Positions 15,816 through 24,861 are shown, counted from the stretch's first letter. The stretch: 46,965 nt of DNA from CAYJQO01 sp964372445 (GCA_964372445.1 CAYJQO010000002.1:1-46965), one strand, 5' to 3'. Numbers and translations: made by a program. The notes: generated by a model from the letters alone, not told the origin.

Positions 15816-18800
15816 CTATCGCTTCCGGATCCCAACCCAGAGCAGTTGACCCTCAAGCTTCGTTTGGAGTTCAACGGTAACCTTGTCCGACCGCTGGTAG
15901 GCTACCGCGCTCGCCCCAACCTCCCGCTTGAGCAGAGGCTCGTTCGCAACCAGCACGTGGCGGAGCTCATCGACACCCACCACCATGAGCTCGATGCGAT
16001 CACGTGGACGCAGCCCCGCGTCCTGACGCAGGTCTTGCACAATACGTAGGAACTCCCTGAGGAGCCCCTCCTCGCGGAGCTCGTGGGTGAGGGTGGTATC
16101 GAGCTCGACTTCCTTCCGGAGGCCTTTCGGGAACACCACCGTCTTCACGTTCACCTCGTCCTTGAGAATTTCGAGAAGCGCGCGGTTCTTACGGAGCGCG
16201 TTACTACTTTTCAGGCGCAATTCCCGGAGTGGTTGCCGCACCCTGATCCCCGCCGATGCTCGCTCGGCGAGCGCCAGGCTGACCACGCGTCGTACCTCAT
16301 CCATCTCGGTGAAAAGCTTCTGGTCCAGCGCGCCACGGCGAGCTTTCGGCCAATCCTCAAGGTGCACCGAGGCATCGCGCCCAGGGGCTACGGACCGGTA
16401 GAGCGCCTCGGCAAGGAAGGGGGTGAAGGGGGCCATAAGCCTGGCGAGCACGGAGAGCACATGGCCAAGTGTCGCCTGAGCGGCACGGTGGTCGGCAACG
16501 CTCGTGGGCTGTTGGAAACGTCGCCGAGATCGACGGATGTACCATCGGGAGAGGTCGCCAGCGAACGCTTCGATGGTCCTCGCGGCCTCGCCAACGTCAA
16601 ACTGGTCGAGCCGTTCCGTGACCACCGCAACCGTTTCTCGGAGACGCGCGAGTACCCACCGGTCGAGCGCGTGCCGAGGCAATCGCGGCAGCTCTGGTGT
16701 GAGTCCTGCTCCCCTGGTGTAGGTATCGTAGAACACAAACGAGTGGTAGATGAGCAGGATGAACTGCCGGAGCACCTTGGCGAGATCACCCTCGTCGAAC
16801 CGTTTCGGCTCCCCGGGTTGGTTCACCGTGTAGCAGTACCAGCGAATGGTGTCGGCCCCGTACCGCTCGATCAGCGCCCACGGGTCAACCACGTTCCCTT
16901 TGGACTTCGACATTTTCTGTCCGCTCCGGTCGAGCATGTGGCCGAGGGAGATCACGTTCCGGTACGGCTTCCCCTTCCCGAGGAGCACCGCTACGGCGAG
17001 GAGGGTGTAGAACCAGCCGCGCGTCTGGTCCACCGCCTCGGCGATGTAGTCAGCGGGGAAGTCGAGCAACTGCTTACCGTTCACCTTTTCGAACGGCCAG
17101 TGCGCCTGCGCAAATGGCATCGCGCCCGAGTCAAACCAGACGTCCACTACCTCCGGAACCCGCTGCATGCGGCCGTTGCACCCGGCGCAGGGGAACACGA
17201 CCTCGTCGATGTACGGCCGATGCACATCCATGAGGCCAGTTTCATCCCTCGGAACGTGGCGCATGGGAACCACACGCCCCTCTGCGGTCCTAATGAAATC
17301 CTTGCCATGCAGGCGCTTCTCCCGGACCGCCTCTTCATTGCCCCAACCGCGCATCATGGCCTCCATCATCCAGATTGGGTACTCGTGGCTGACCACCACG
17401 ATCGTCTTGCCGCGGTGCTTCCGCTCTAGGTCGCCAAGGAATGCATACACGCGCGTGCGGAGATCGGTGAGCGATTCCCCCTTCGGCGGGCGCTTCGTAA
17501 ACTTCTCAAGATCGGATGAGTAGTAGGCATGGTACGATGTGTCATGGCAACCGTTGAAATCCCCTGTGTTAATCTCGCGGAGACGCGCGTCGAAAAACAC
17601 TCGCTCTCCCCGGAACGCGTCGGCGAGCACCTGCTCGGTTTCCTTTGTCCTCGTGAGGTCTGAAGCGTAGATCACGTCAACCCGTTCCTTCGCGAGCCGA
17701 CGCGCCAGGCGCTCCACCTCCACCCGCCCGAAGAGCGTCAGGTGGTGCTTCGTCTGTTCTGGCCAGCCGCTCGCCACACGCCGCAGGTTGCTCTCCGCCT
17801 GTCCGTGGCGGACCAAAATGTACCGGTTCGTGCTGCTACCTGCCCGGTCGGCAAGCTCGGCAAAGCTTCCAAACATTTCAACTGCACCGCACCCCTGGCA
17901 GCTCCAAATGGGGAGCGGGGTACCCCAGTAGCGCTCGCGAGAGATTGCCCAATCCTTCACCTCGCGGAGCCACCCACCGAAACGGCCGTTGCGGAGGTGG
18001 TCGGGTACCCACCTAATGCCGCGGTTTGCTCTGAGCAGCCTGGGACGGAGCTTCCGCATCGCAATGAACCATGAGTCGCGCGCGTAGTAGAGGAGCGGTG
18101 TGGAGCAACGCCAGCAGAACGGGTACTCGTGGGTGTACGGCTCGATCTTGAGCAGATGCCCGTTCGTCTCGAGGTGGCGGATGATGCGATCCTCAACTTT
18201 GGGATCTTTCACGCTCATGCCGGCAAAGCCCGGGACGTCACGGGTGAACCGCCCACGCTCATCCACGGTGTGATGCTGTGGAAGATCAACCTCCTTTCCT
18301 AAGCTGTAGTCATCTTCGCCGTACATGACGGCCGTGTGTACCACTCCTGTGCCGTCAGTGGTGGTCACGAAACCGGCACCGTACACCGTGTAAGCATTTT
18401 TATGCTCGAGTTTCTTTACTTTGAAAGGTGGTTCATATTTTAAACCAAGCAGTTCTTTGCCTTTGAGTGTTGCTACAATTTCTACACCACCTCCAAAAAC
18501 TTTTTCTAGAAGATCTTTGGCTACAATAAATTGTTCGTGCTCACGGCGTACAAAGACATAGTCAATATGCTTCCCCACCGCCAAAGCGACATTCCCAGGC
18601 AATGTCCATGGGGTGGTTGTCCAGCTTACCAGGTACGTCGGTAAGGAAAATAACGCTCCTGTGTGGCTCTGAGCGGCTGAACCTTTTATTACATACCCAT
18701 CACGAACCTTACCTGTTAGCTTTAGTCGAAATTTCACATACACCGACTGGTCGGTAATTTCTTTATACCCGAGCGCCATCTCGTGTGATGACAAAGCCGT

Positions 18801-19367
18801 GCCACACCGCGTACACCACGGCACCACCTTGTGGCCTCGGTAGAGCAGCCGCTTCTGCCAGACCCGCTTGAGGATCCACCAGAGCGTCTCGATGTACGCG
18901 TTGCTGTAGGTGATGTAGGGATCCTTGAGGTCAAGCCAGAACCCGATCCGTTCCGTGAGCCGTTCCCACTCGTCCTGGTACTTCCAAACGGAGGTACGAC
19001 ACCGCTTATTGAATGCGGCTATGCCATACCGCTCGATAGCTGCCTTTGAGGCAAGCCCGAGCTCTTTCTCCACCTCAAGCTCGACGGGTAGCCCGTGCGT
19101 GTCCCACCCACCCTTCCGGGACACGTGGAACCCTTGCATTGTCTTGTACCGAGGGATGATATCCTTGAACGCTCGCGCAAGCACATGGTGGATACCCGGT
19201 CGCCCGTTAGCCGTGGGCGGACCCTCGTAGAACACGAACCGCCGCTTGCCTCGGTTCTTGGTAAGCGATCGGTCGAAGGCATGCCCGGCACGCCAGCGCT
19301 CAAGCACCTGCTTCTCGATACCTGGCAGAGAAAAGTGTTTGAGCCCGCGCAACATACGTAGACTCAT
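15816..19367 (-). CDS. ileS: Isoleucine--tRNA ligase with inserted histidine-phosphatase domain
   Basis: The 1183-residue protein is longer than usual IleRS (about 1040). It is of the IleS2/eukaryote-like type: HIGH box in PPTANGRPGIHHVLAR (about 50-65), KMSKS at about 818-822, editing domain (about 200-410) with TTTPWTLPGN, and paired cysteines CTRC, CWRC, CQGC and CAGC. Between CQGCG (about 490) and CAGC (about 727), residues 513-690 form a complete histidine-phosphatase (phosphoglycerate-mutase-like) domain: LVRHGQAESN with His521, SDLTRTKE with Arg573, LREINTGDFNG with Glu598, and VVVSHEYP with His661. All four catalytic positions are present, so it looks active. ATG 19367 is chosen because the 50 upstream in-frame codons cover the divergent promoter region. 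Confidence 0.93.
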   Translation of the reverse strand: MSLRMLRGLKHFSLPGIEKQVLERWRAGHAFDRSLTKNRGKRRFVFYEGPPTANGRPGIHHVLARAFKDIIPRYKTMQGFHVSRKGGWDTHGLPVELEVEKELGLASKAAIERYGIAAFNKRCRTSVWKYQDEWERLTERIGFWLDLKDPYITYSNAYIETLWWILKRVWQKRLLYRGHKVVPWCTRCGTALSSHEMALGYKEITDQSVYVKFRLKLTGKVRDGYVIKGSAAQSHTGALFSLPTYLVSWTTTPWTLPGNVALAVGKHIDYVFVRREHEQFIVAKDLLEKVFGGGVEIVATLKGKELLGLKYEPPFKVKKLEHKNAYTVYGAGFVTTTDGTGVVHTAVMYGEDDYSLGKEVDLPQHHTVDERGRFTRDVPGFAGMSVKDPKVEDRIIRHLETNGHLLKIEPYTHEYPFCWRCSTPLLYYARDSWFIAMRKLRPRLLRANRGIRWVPDHLRNGRFGGWLREVKDWAISRERYWGTPLPIWSCQGCGAVEMFGSFAELADRAGSSTNRYILVRHGQAESNLRRVASGWPEQTKHHLTLFGRVEVERLARRLAKERVDVIYASDLTRTKETEQVLADAFRGERVFFDARLREINTGDFNGCHDTSYHAYYSSDLEKFTKRPPKGESLTDLRTRVYAFLGDLERKHRGKTIVVVSHEYPIWMMEAMMRGWGNEEAVREKRLHGKDFIRTAEGRVVPMRHVPRDETGLMDVHRPYIDEVVFPCAGCNGRMQRVPEVVDVWFDSGAMPFAQAHWPFEKVNGKQLLDFPADYIAEAVDQTRGWFYTLLAVAVLLGKGKPYRNVISLGHMLDRSGQKMSKSKGNVVDPWALIERYGADTIRWYCYTVNQPGEPKRFDEGDLAKVLRQFILLIYHSFVFYDTYTRGAGLTPELPRLPRHALDRWVLARLRETVAVVTERLDQFDVGEAARTIEAFAGDLSRWYIRRSRRRFQQPTSVADHRAAQATLGHVLSVLARLMAPFTPFLAEALYRSVAPGRDASVHLEDWPKARRGALDQKLFTEMDEVRRVVSLALAERASAGIRVRQPLRELRLKSSNALRKNRALLEILKDEVNVKTVVFPKGLRKEVELDTTLTHELREEGLLREFLRIVQDLRQDAGLRPRDRIELMVVGVDELRHVLVANEPLLKREVGASAVAYQRSDKVTVELQTKLEGQLLWVGIRKR

Positions 19368-19409
19368 CTTAACGGAAAGTCGCCGCGGCTGCCAAACTAT
19401 CAGCGTCCG

Positions 19410-19438
19410 TTGCACGGCACACCCACCCAACCTATACT
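19410..19438 (+). promoter_or_regulatory. Promoter of the helicase gene
   Basis: TTGCAC (19410-19415), 17-nt spacer, TATACT (19433-19438). It gives a leader of about 33 nt containing the GGAG ribosome binding site of the helicase. It lies in the ileS-helicase intergenic region. Confidence 0.65.
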
Positions 19439-19477
19439 GTGGGAAGCTCACTGACACGCAATAAATCGGAGACTTAC

Positions 19478-21034
19478 ATGGACATCCTTTCGGTACCTTG
19501 GCGCATCCTCGAACCATGGTTCGCCCTCCCCTTTCTCAACTTTCCCACACCTGGCCTTAAAAAACTGAAGCCAGAGTGGGAGAAAACCGCTGCGGACATC
19601 CTCGCCCTACTCCCGTCTGGAAATGTAGGCCTCGTGGTACCCACCGGCGGTGGCAAGACGGTCATCGCCACCTTGGTTATCCTCGGTGGTCCCTACCGAA
19701 CCCTCTTCACCGCCCCGACCCGCCCGCTGACGCACCAGCAACGGCAGCGAACCTGCTACCAGATCAGGGGAACCATGCGCGGGACAAGGATGATCACCGG
19801 AGAGAGCGGCACGAGAGAGCGCGTATGGGACGACCCGGAAGACCTCGTTGTGTTCGCGACACCGGAGACGGTACTCTCAGCACTTGGTGCAGGCCGGGCA
19901 GCACTCGAACACTTTGAGCTCCTCATCATCGACGAGTTCCACTACGCACGTGGTCGGTACGCCTACGTACCTCTCGCCAAAGCCGCGCATGACCACGGGG
20001 TAAAAATCCTAGCCCTCTCAGCATCACCGGGAGGCACCTGGGACGAGATCGCAGCAGCTAAGGACGCCTGTCACCTATCCCACCTCCTGGCTGTGGATAT
20101 TGAAACAGGTAAGAAGGTGCGCAGCTTAGTCACCGCACCACCCACACCGGCTCTCCTTGAGATCAAGGAGCTCCTTGGTACCCTCATGTCAAACCGAGCG
20201 GCTCGGATCCGCGATGCCGGGGTACCAGTTGACACGGTCCACACCCTCACGATCCCACGGCTCGAGCACCTCGCCACGCGCATCAACCAGCTCCCCCGCC
20301 GCGATACTTTCGAGGAGGTGCAGTACCGAGCCGCTTCCGTTGCCCACACCACCTACCGGCTCCTCAGCTACCTCCGCGCCACGGCGCTCACGGAGTCGTA
20401 CCACACATTCCTCGCTGCGGTGCAGGAACATATTGCAAATCCAACGCATCGTAAGCGGAGCATCGCCCGCCGGTGGATTTGGGAACAGTCACAAACTCAA
20501 AGGGCTGTGGCAATCGCCGGAGCTGAACACGACCACCACCCGAAGCTCAAGCGGGCAGTGGAGGTTATCGCCTCATTCTGCGGCATGGAACGGAGCGCAC
20601 TCACCTTCGTCGGGAGCAAAGAAACCGGCCACTACCTTCGGGCGGTGCTTACGGAACAGCGCCTTCGCGTGGAGGTTGTCTTCGGCGGGAAAGATCGCAA
20701 CCTTACACGCCAGGAAGCGGTCCTGGACGCCCTCGGAGCCCGGCAGCTTGACCTCGTCATCGCCACATCGGTGATCGAACCTGGAATTTCCGTTCCTGAT
20801 GTAAGCGGGGTATTCCAGTACTCTCTCCCACTCACCGGCGTCTCCCGTATCCAGCGACGCGGACGCACCGCCCGGTTGCCGGGGACTACCGGCTGCGACA
20901 TCTACTTCGCGCTTGACGACCCCATCGACCTTGCCCGGTACTGGAAGACGCTGCGGAGCACCCAGCGGATAGACCGGTTGGTCAGCGCAAACCGGCTCAC
21001 CGATCTCCCGCTCTTCGCCGGAACGTGTAGCTAG
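19478..21034 (+). CDS. SF2 helicase resembling Hef/FANCM
   Basis: The 518-residue protein has SF2 motifs: Walker A PTGGGKT (55-61), Ia TAPTRPLTHQQ (about 78-88), motif II DEFH (152-155, instead of DEAH) followed by YARGRYAYVPLAKA, III LSASPG (about 190-195), IV FVGSKETGHYL, V VIATSVIEPGISVPDV, and VI RIQRRGRTAR. The text around motifs Ia, II and III resembles archaeal Hef and eukaryotic FANCM/Mph1 fork-remodelling helicases. There is no C-terminal ERCC4 nuclease. ATG 19478 has GGAG 7 nt upstream. A role in branched-DNA processing is inference. Confidence 0.85.
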   Translation: MDILSVPWRILEPWFALPFLNFPTPGLKKLKPEWEKTAADILALLPSGNVGLVVPTGGGKTVIATLVILGGPYRTLFTAPTRPLTHQQRQRTCYQIRGTMRGTRMITGESGTRERVWDDPEDLVVFATPETVLSALGAGRAALEHFELLIIDEFHYARGRYAYVPLAKAAHDHGVKILALSASPGGTWDEIAAAKDACHLSHLLAVDIETGKKVRSLVTAPPTPALLEIKELLGTLMSNRAARIRDAGVPVDTVHTLTIPRLEHLATRINQLPRRDTFEEVQYRAASVAHTTYRLLSYLRATALTESYHTFLAAVQEHIANPTHRKRSIARRWIWEQSQTQRAVAIAGAEHDHHPKLKRAVEVIASFCGMERSALTFVGSKETGHYLRAVLTEQRLRVEVVFGGKDRNLTRQEAVLDALGARQLDLVIATSVIEPGISVPDVSGVFQYSLPLTGVSRIQRRGRTARLPGTTGCDIYFALDDPIDLARYWKTLRSTQRIDRLVSANRLTDLPLFAGTCS

Positions 21035-21036
21035 CG

Positions 21037-21063
21037 AAGCCCCGACCTATCGGTCGGGGCTTT
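21037..21063 (+). terminator. Intrinsic terminator after the helicase gene
   Basis: A perfect 11-bp stem (21037-21047 / 21052-21062) with loop TATC. It ends in CTTT, so the T-run is short. Confidence 0.75.
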
Positions 21064-21082
21064 GGATGCCAGGGCGGTACGC

Positions 21083-21088
21083 TATAAT
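21083..21088 (+). promoter_or_regulatory. -10 element giving a leaderless exchanger mRNA
   Basis: A perfect TATAAT, 6 nt before ATG 21095. The predicted transcription start is the A of the start codon. No Shine-Dalgarno sequence is available. Confidence 0.6.
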
Positions 21089-21094
21089 CAGTCA

Positions 21095-22030
21095 ATGGAC
21101 CAAGCTAGCCTCATGCTCACCGTTTCCATCCTGGCGCTCTTCTACCTCCTCGGAAAAACTGCTGATGTGGTCGTGGTGAACGTGCGCCGCATTGGCGAGC
21201 GGTTCGGCATCCGCATCTTTTTTCTCGGCCTCATCCTCGGGTTCCTCACCTCGCTCCCCGACCTTGCCGTCTCCGTAAGCGCAGTCGTCCGAGACATACC
21301 CGAGATCGCCCTCGGCGATCTCCTCGGCGGCGTCCTGGTTCTCTTCGGGCTTATCCTCGGCGGGAGCGCCATCCTGAACCGACAAATCGCAACCGACGGG
21401 AAAGCGATAAACCTTCTCCCCGTGCTCACCTACCTCTGCGTGCCCGTGCTCTTCGGACTCGACGGCAGGGTCGACCTCTCTGAGGGGATTGTGCTCATCG
21501 CTGGTTACTTCGGCATTATTTACTACCTGTACCGCACTACCCGCGCCGGCGATGCCGCAGCACGCCTTACCGCCACTCGCCGCGAGCTCCTCCGGTACAC
21601 ATTCCTCACCCTCGCGGCGCTCATTGCCGTGATCGTAATCTCAAACATCATTGTCCGCCTCACAACGTCCCTCCTGGAACGCTGGCAGGTCCCGCCATTC
21701 ATGGTAGGCCTGCTCCTTTTCTCCTTAGGGACAAACCTTCCAGAAATCACCATCACGGTGCGCTCGTGGTTTCGCCAGATCCGGGAGCTTTCCCTCGCTA
21801 ACATTATGGGGTCAGCGCTGGCGAATATACTTATCCTCGGTCTCCTCACCGCCATGGAAGCGATCCCCGTCACGGTGAACGCCGGCTACTACGCGCTCGC
21901 CGCTGCAACGGCGATCCTCTTCATATTCTTCTTCCGCTCCTACCAGAGCAACCGTGCCATCACGCGTCAGGAGGGCATGGTTCTCGTCGCGATCTACTTC
22001 CTCTTCGTGGTAAGCCAGCTCATTTTCTGA
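21095..22030 (+). CDS. Sodium/calcium exchanger family membrane protein
   Basis: The 311-residue protein has about ten hydrophobic helices arranged as an inverted duplication. The two signature repeats are FLTSLPDLAVSVSAVVR (about 47-63) and LGTNLPEITITVRSWFR (about 215-231), with acidic residues (Asp/Glu after Leu-Pro) that bind Ca2+ in the CaCA superfamily. It would exchange Ca2+ for Na+ or H+ across the cytoplasmic membrane. The in-frame start at 21062 lies inside the preceding terminator and is rejected. It has its own promoter. Confidence 0.88.
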   Translation: MDQASLMLTVSILALFYLLGKTADVVVVNVRRIGERFGIRIFFLGLILGFLTSLPDLAVSVSAVVRDIPEIALGDLLGGVLVLFGLILGGSAILNRQIATDGKAINLLPVLTYLCVPVLFGLDGRVDLSEGIVLIAGYFGIIYYLYRTTRAGDAAARLTATRRELLRYTFLTLAALIAVIVISNIIVRLTTSLLERWQVPPFMVGLLLFSLGTNLPEITITVRSWFRQIRELSLANIMGSALANILILGLLTAMEAIPVTVNAGYYALAAATAILFIFFFRSYQSNRAITRQEGMVLVAIYFLFVVSQLIF

Positions 22031-22043
22031 TCGTTCCGAGACC

Positions 22044-22072
22044 TTGACAATCTATTATTTGCAGTGTACCAT
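22044..22072 (+). promoter_or_regulatory. Promoter of the lipoprotein gene
   Basis: TTGACA (22044-22049), 17-nt spacer, TACCAT (22067-22072). It closely matches the promoter at 38473-38501 in the spacer as well as in the hexamers. Confidence 0.7.
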
Positions 22073-22119
22073 GCGCACAGCGAAACTTAGTTTACAAACA
22101 ACGGACGGAGGGTTTGCTC

Positions 22120-22470
22120 ATGAAATACGTATGGATGGTTATGCTCGTAGCGGCTGCTTTTGGCACCGGCTGCGAGAGAACAGCTAAGTTCAAAGTGGCG
22201 TTCGGCGATGGCCTCGATGAGCCGATTGAAGCAAGGGTGAACGGCAACGTCGTCGGCGTGGTCAGCCCCGGATTCGACGAGGAATTTGAGGTACGGCTTC
22301 GCGTGCTCCAATCTTCTCCAACCGGTCCTGATCAAACGGATGTAGCCCAGGCAACCCTGACCGCGAGGACCATTAAGACCAACCGGCTCTCCTATGGGGA
22401 GACCAGGACCATCTACCGCGACCGGACGGAGTACAAACGGTACGGACCCTGGGATTTCCCAGATCCGTAA
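22120..22470 (+). CDS. Small lipoprotein of unknown function
   Basis: The 116-residue protein starts with a lipoprotein signal (hydrophobic YVWMVMLVAAAFG, lipobox GTGC, Cys near residue 18). The mature part of about 98 residues carries motifs such as EPIEARVNGNVVGVVSPG, probably a small beta-rich domain. ATG 22120 has GGAGG 10-15 nt upstream. It is monocistronic with a strong promoter and a terminator. Family not recognised. Confidence 0.65.
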   Translation: MKYVWMVMLVAAAFGTGCERTAKFKVAFGDGLDEPIEARVNGNVVGVVSPGFDEEFEVRLRVLQSSPTGPDQTDVAQATLTARTIKTNRLSYGETRTIYRDRTEYKRYGPWDFPDP

Positions 22471-22485
22471 CCATTAGGTGATCAT

Positions 22486-22512
22486 AAACCCCGAGGCAAT
22501 GCCTCGGGGTTT
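22486..22512. terminator. Bidirectional terminator, lipoprotein gene and argS
   Basis: A perfect 12-bp stem AAACCCCGAGGC / GCCTCGGGGTTT with loop AAT, between convergent genes and 4 bp from the argS stop. Confidence 0.85.
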
Positions 22513-22515
22513 CCG

Positions 22516-24114
22516 TTACATCTTCTTCGGCGCCGATATGCCGAGGACCTGAAAGAGGTTCCTGAGTACCACCTCGGTCCCAGCAACCAAGGCTAGGCGC
22601 GCGGCTGCCAGGTCTTTCCGTTCCCCAACCACACGCTCCCGCTCGTAGAAGTTATGGAACGTTCGCGCCAGTTCGAGCCCGTAGCGTGTGAGCCGGTTCA
22701 CCTGGAAGTCACGTGCGGTATCCAAGAGCACCTCAGGGAATCGGGTGAGCTCGCGCAGGAGGGCGAGGTCATGCTCCGTCGTGAGGCATCGGACCTTCGC
22801 CGTCAATGGCCGCAGCCGCTGGCCGGTACGCCGGAAAATGCTCAGAGCCCGGACGTACGCATACTGCACATAGAAAACGGGGTTTTTCACCGATCGCTCC
22901 TTTGCGAGCGCCAGGTCAAAATCAACATGCGTATCTGGAGACACCATCAGGAAGAGGAACCGTGCCGCGTCATGCCCGACATCCCGAACTAGTTCGCTGA
23001 AGGTAATGAATGTGCCACGCCGCTTCGACATTTTCAGCTCTTTGCCCCGATCGGCCACGCGAACTGCCTGCGTGATAATGACGTGCGATTCCTTGATGCC
23101 GATCACCGTGGCCGCTGCCTGGATGCGACGCACGTACCCGTAGTGGTCCGGCCCAAGCACATTGATCTTTGTTTGGAAACCGCGGTCCTTGGTCTGCAGG
23201 TAGTGCCCAGCATCCGCCAGGAAATACGTCGGGTACCCGTCGCCCGTCACGAGCACCCGATCCTTGTCGTCCCCAAAGGAGGTGGTGGCGAACCAAATTG
23301 CCCCATCACGTCGGTACACCACCTTTTTTGCCTCGAGGAGCTCCAGCGCCCGCTTGACGTAACCCTTCCGGTGGAGATCGACCGCTTCGCTCGTGTACCG
23401 ATCGAAGCGGATGTGCGCCTCACGCTCCACCACCCGGCGAATGGCTTTCAGGAAATCCCGTGCCGCTCGCTGACCAAGCAGGAGCGGATCACCGCCTAGC
23501 TTCTTGACCAGCGGGGCGTTCGCCCGTGCCCAATCTGCCACGTAGCTACCCTGGTAGAAGCCTTCCGCTCTAGGCAGCAACCCGGCTGCGGCGAGGATCG
23601 ACTGCCCTAGGGTCACTATCTGCTTTCCGGTATCGTTCACGTAGTACTCGCGCTCCACGCTGCAGCCGCCCCAGGTGAGCACGTTCGCGAGCACATCGCC
23701 CAGAAATCCACCCCGGCCGTTCGCCAGGGTGAGCGGGCCGGTTGGGTTTGCAGATACAAACTCCACCTGAACCCGCTTCCGCTTCGCGGTTCGCAGCTTT
23801 GGCTTTCCATACGCATCACGACGTTTCAGTATCGCCCGGAGCTCCTGGTGGAATACGGACGCCGAAATCCAGAAGTTGATGAAACCGGGGCGCGCCACCT
23901 CGATCCGTTCGAAGAGTCGTCGGTTGGCTACCCCATCAATGCGGCGTCGAATGGCATCTGCAGCCGCCATCGGAGAAATGTTTGTTGCTTTAGCAACCTG
24001 GAAGGCAACGTTCGTGCTGTAGTGACCGAAGAGCGGATCGCCGGGCAGTGTCACCTCAAACGCCAATCCCCGCGGAACCGCTCTGCGAATAGCCCTTGCA
24101 ATGCGTTCTCGCAT
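22516..24114 (-). CDS. argS: Arginine--tRNA ligase
   Basis: The 532-residue protein has the ArgRS N-terminal additional domain (about 1-95), catalytic core with FVSANPTGPLTLANGRGG (about 110-127), NVLGPDHYGYVRRI (about 275-288), KMSKRRGTF, and a C-terminal anticodon-binding DALR domain ending QVLGISAPKKM. The HIGH box position reads LANG rather than HVGH, although the ANPTGP context is intact. The start ATG at 24114 lies 5 nt after the stop of the nuclease gene, so they form an operon. An in-frame start at 24156 would overlap that gene and precede the conserved domain. Confidence 0.94.
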   Translation of the reverse strand: MRERIARAIRRAVPRGLAFEVTLPGDPLFGHYSTNVAFQVAKATNISPMAAADAIRRRIDGVANRRLFERIEVARPGFINFWISASVFHQELRAILKRRDAYGKPKLRTAKRKRVQVEFVSANPTGPLTLANGRGGFLGDVLANVLTWGGCSVEREYYVNDTGKQIVTLGQSILAAAGLLPRAEGFYQGSYVADWARANAPLVKKLGGDPLLLGQRAARDFLKAIRRVVEREAHIRFDRYTSEAVDLHRKGYVKRALELLEAKKVVYRRDGAIWFATTSFGDDKDRVLVTGDGYPTYFLADAGHYLQTKDRGFQTKINVLGPDHYGYVRRIQAAATVIGIKESHVIITQAVRVADRGKELKMSKRRGTFITFSELVRDVGHDAARFLFLMVSPDTHVDFDLALAKERSVKNPVFYVQYAYVRALSIFRRTGQRLRPLTAKVRCLTTEHDLALLRELTRFPEVLLDTARDFQVNRLTRYGLELARTFHNFYERERVVGERKDLAAARLALVAGTEVVLRNLFQVLGISAPKKM

Positions 24115-24119
24115 GTTGA

Positions 24120-24791
24120 TCAAACGGTCATGCTGCGGTAGCTGCAGAACTGGCACCCAGTTGAGGACGCCGGCATCGATCCCTCGAGCGATCGAGCCGC
24201 CTCGCGGAAGAGCTCTCGTACCTCGTCAGGCTTGGTCACCACCTCCTCGACCGTGACGTTGAAGCGCAGCGGTTTCTCTAGATCGAAGCTCTTGTGGTTA
24301 AAGAACCAGTAGATGAGGTACGCGACGGGTTTCGTCGTGAAACCGTTTTCCCGAAGGAGGAGCGTGTACGCGCTCATCTGCACCACGTGTGCGGCGTGCG
24401 GCTCGATCGGTGGAAACCCGCGGGTCTTGTTGTCCAGTGGCACGATCGAGCCGTCCTCAAGCTCCAGGGCGTCGTCGAGGATGCCGCCGAAGGAGGTTCC
24501 GGTCTCGGGATCGTGCCACGCGAATGATCGCGATCGGAACCTCGAAACCTGCGCCTGGTCGGGCACCAGCTTCCCTGGCAACTTCCCCTCGAGGAGCGGC
24601 GGGAGGTTGCTCCGCTTCCGCCAGTGGTCGAAGTACACCTTGAGGGTGAGGTCAATGCCCATGGGGAGGGTCGAGGAGGGATGCTCCGGACGCTTCAGCC
24701 CCCGGTTCATCTGTAACCAAAAACACCGCGGGCATTCGCGGTAGAGGTTCAGCGAGGATGGGGATATGCGGACCACCTGATCGTTCACCAC
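24120..24791 (-). CDS. Cas4/RecB-like PD-(D/E)XK nuclease
   Basis: The 223-residue protein opens with ISPSSLNLYRECPRCFWLQ (about 9-27), typical of RecB-family PDDEXK_1 proteins. It continues with GGILDDALEL...SIVPLDNKTRG (Asp, Asp-x-Lys catalytic core, about 101-124) and QMSAYTLLL (motif QxxxY). It ends with CQFC near residue 214. The N-terminal CxxC and the C-terminal CxxC could hold an iron-sulfur cluster, as in Cas4 and AddB. No cas genes or repeats are nearby, so it is a stand-alone nuclease. The start is GTG 24791, with TATAGT (24798-24803, minus strand) 6 nt upstream: leaderless. Confidence 0.82.
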   Translation of the reverse strand: MVNDQVVRISPSSLNLYRECPRCFWLQMNRGLKRPEHPSSTLPMGIDLTLKVYFDHWRKRSNLPPLLEGKLPGKLVPDQAQVSRFRSRSFAWHDPETGTSFGGILDDALELEDGSIVPLDNKTRGFPPIEPHAAHVVQMSAYTLLLRENGFTTKPVAYLIYWFFNHKSFDLEKPLRFNVTVEEVVTKPDEVRELFREAARSLEGSMPASSTGCQFCSYRSMTV

Positions 24792-24861
24792 GGCCTTACT
24801 ATACCAGAGGTCTGCGTGTGGCCAAAGCCGTGCCCCCGGTATGCTACCCTAGAGCTATCCC

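Noticed and set aside
16083..17429. 448-codon plus-strand ORF inside ileS
   Set aside because: Antisense to the conserved IleRS and phosphatase-domain codons; composition is that of a shadow frame.
24120..24791. CRISPR-Cas system suggested by the Cas4-like protein
   Set aside because: No cas1, cas2 or effector gene and no repeat array in the window; stand-alone RecB/Cas4-like nucleases are common.
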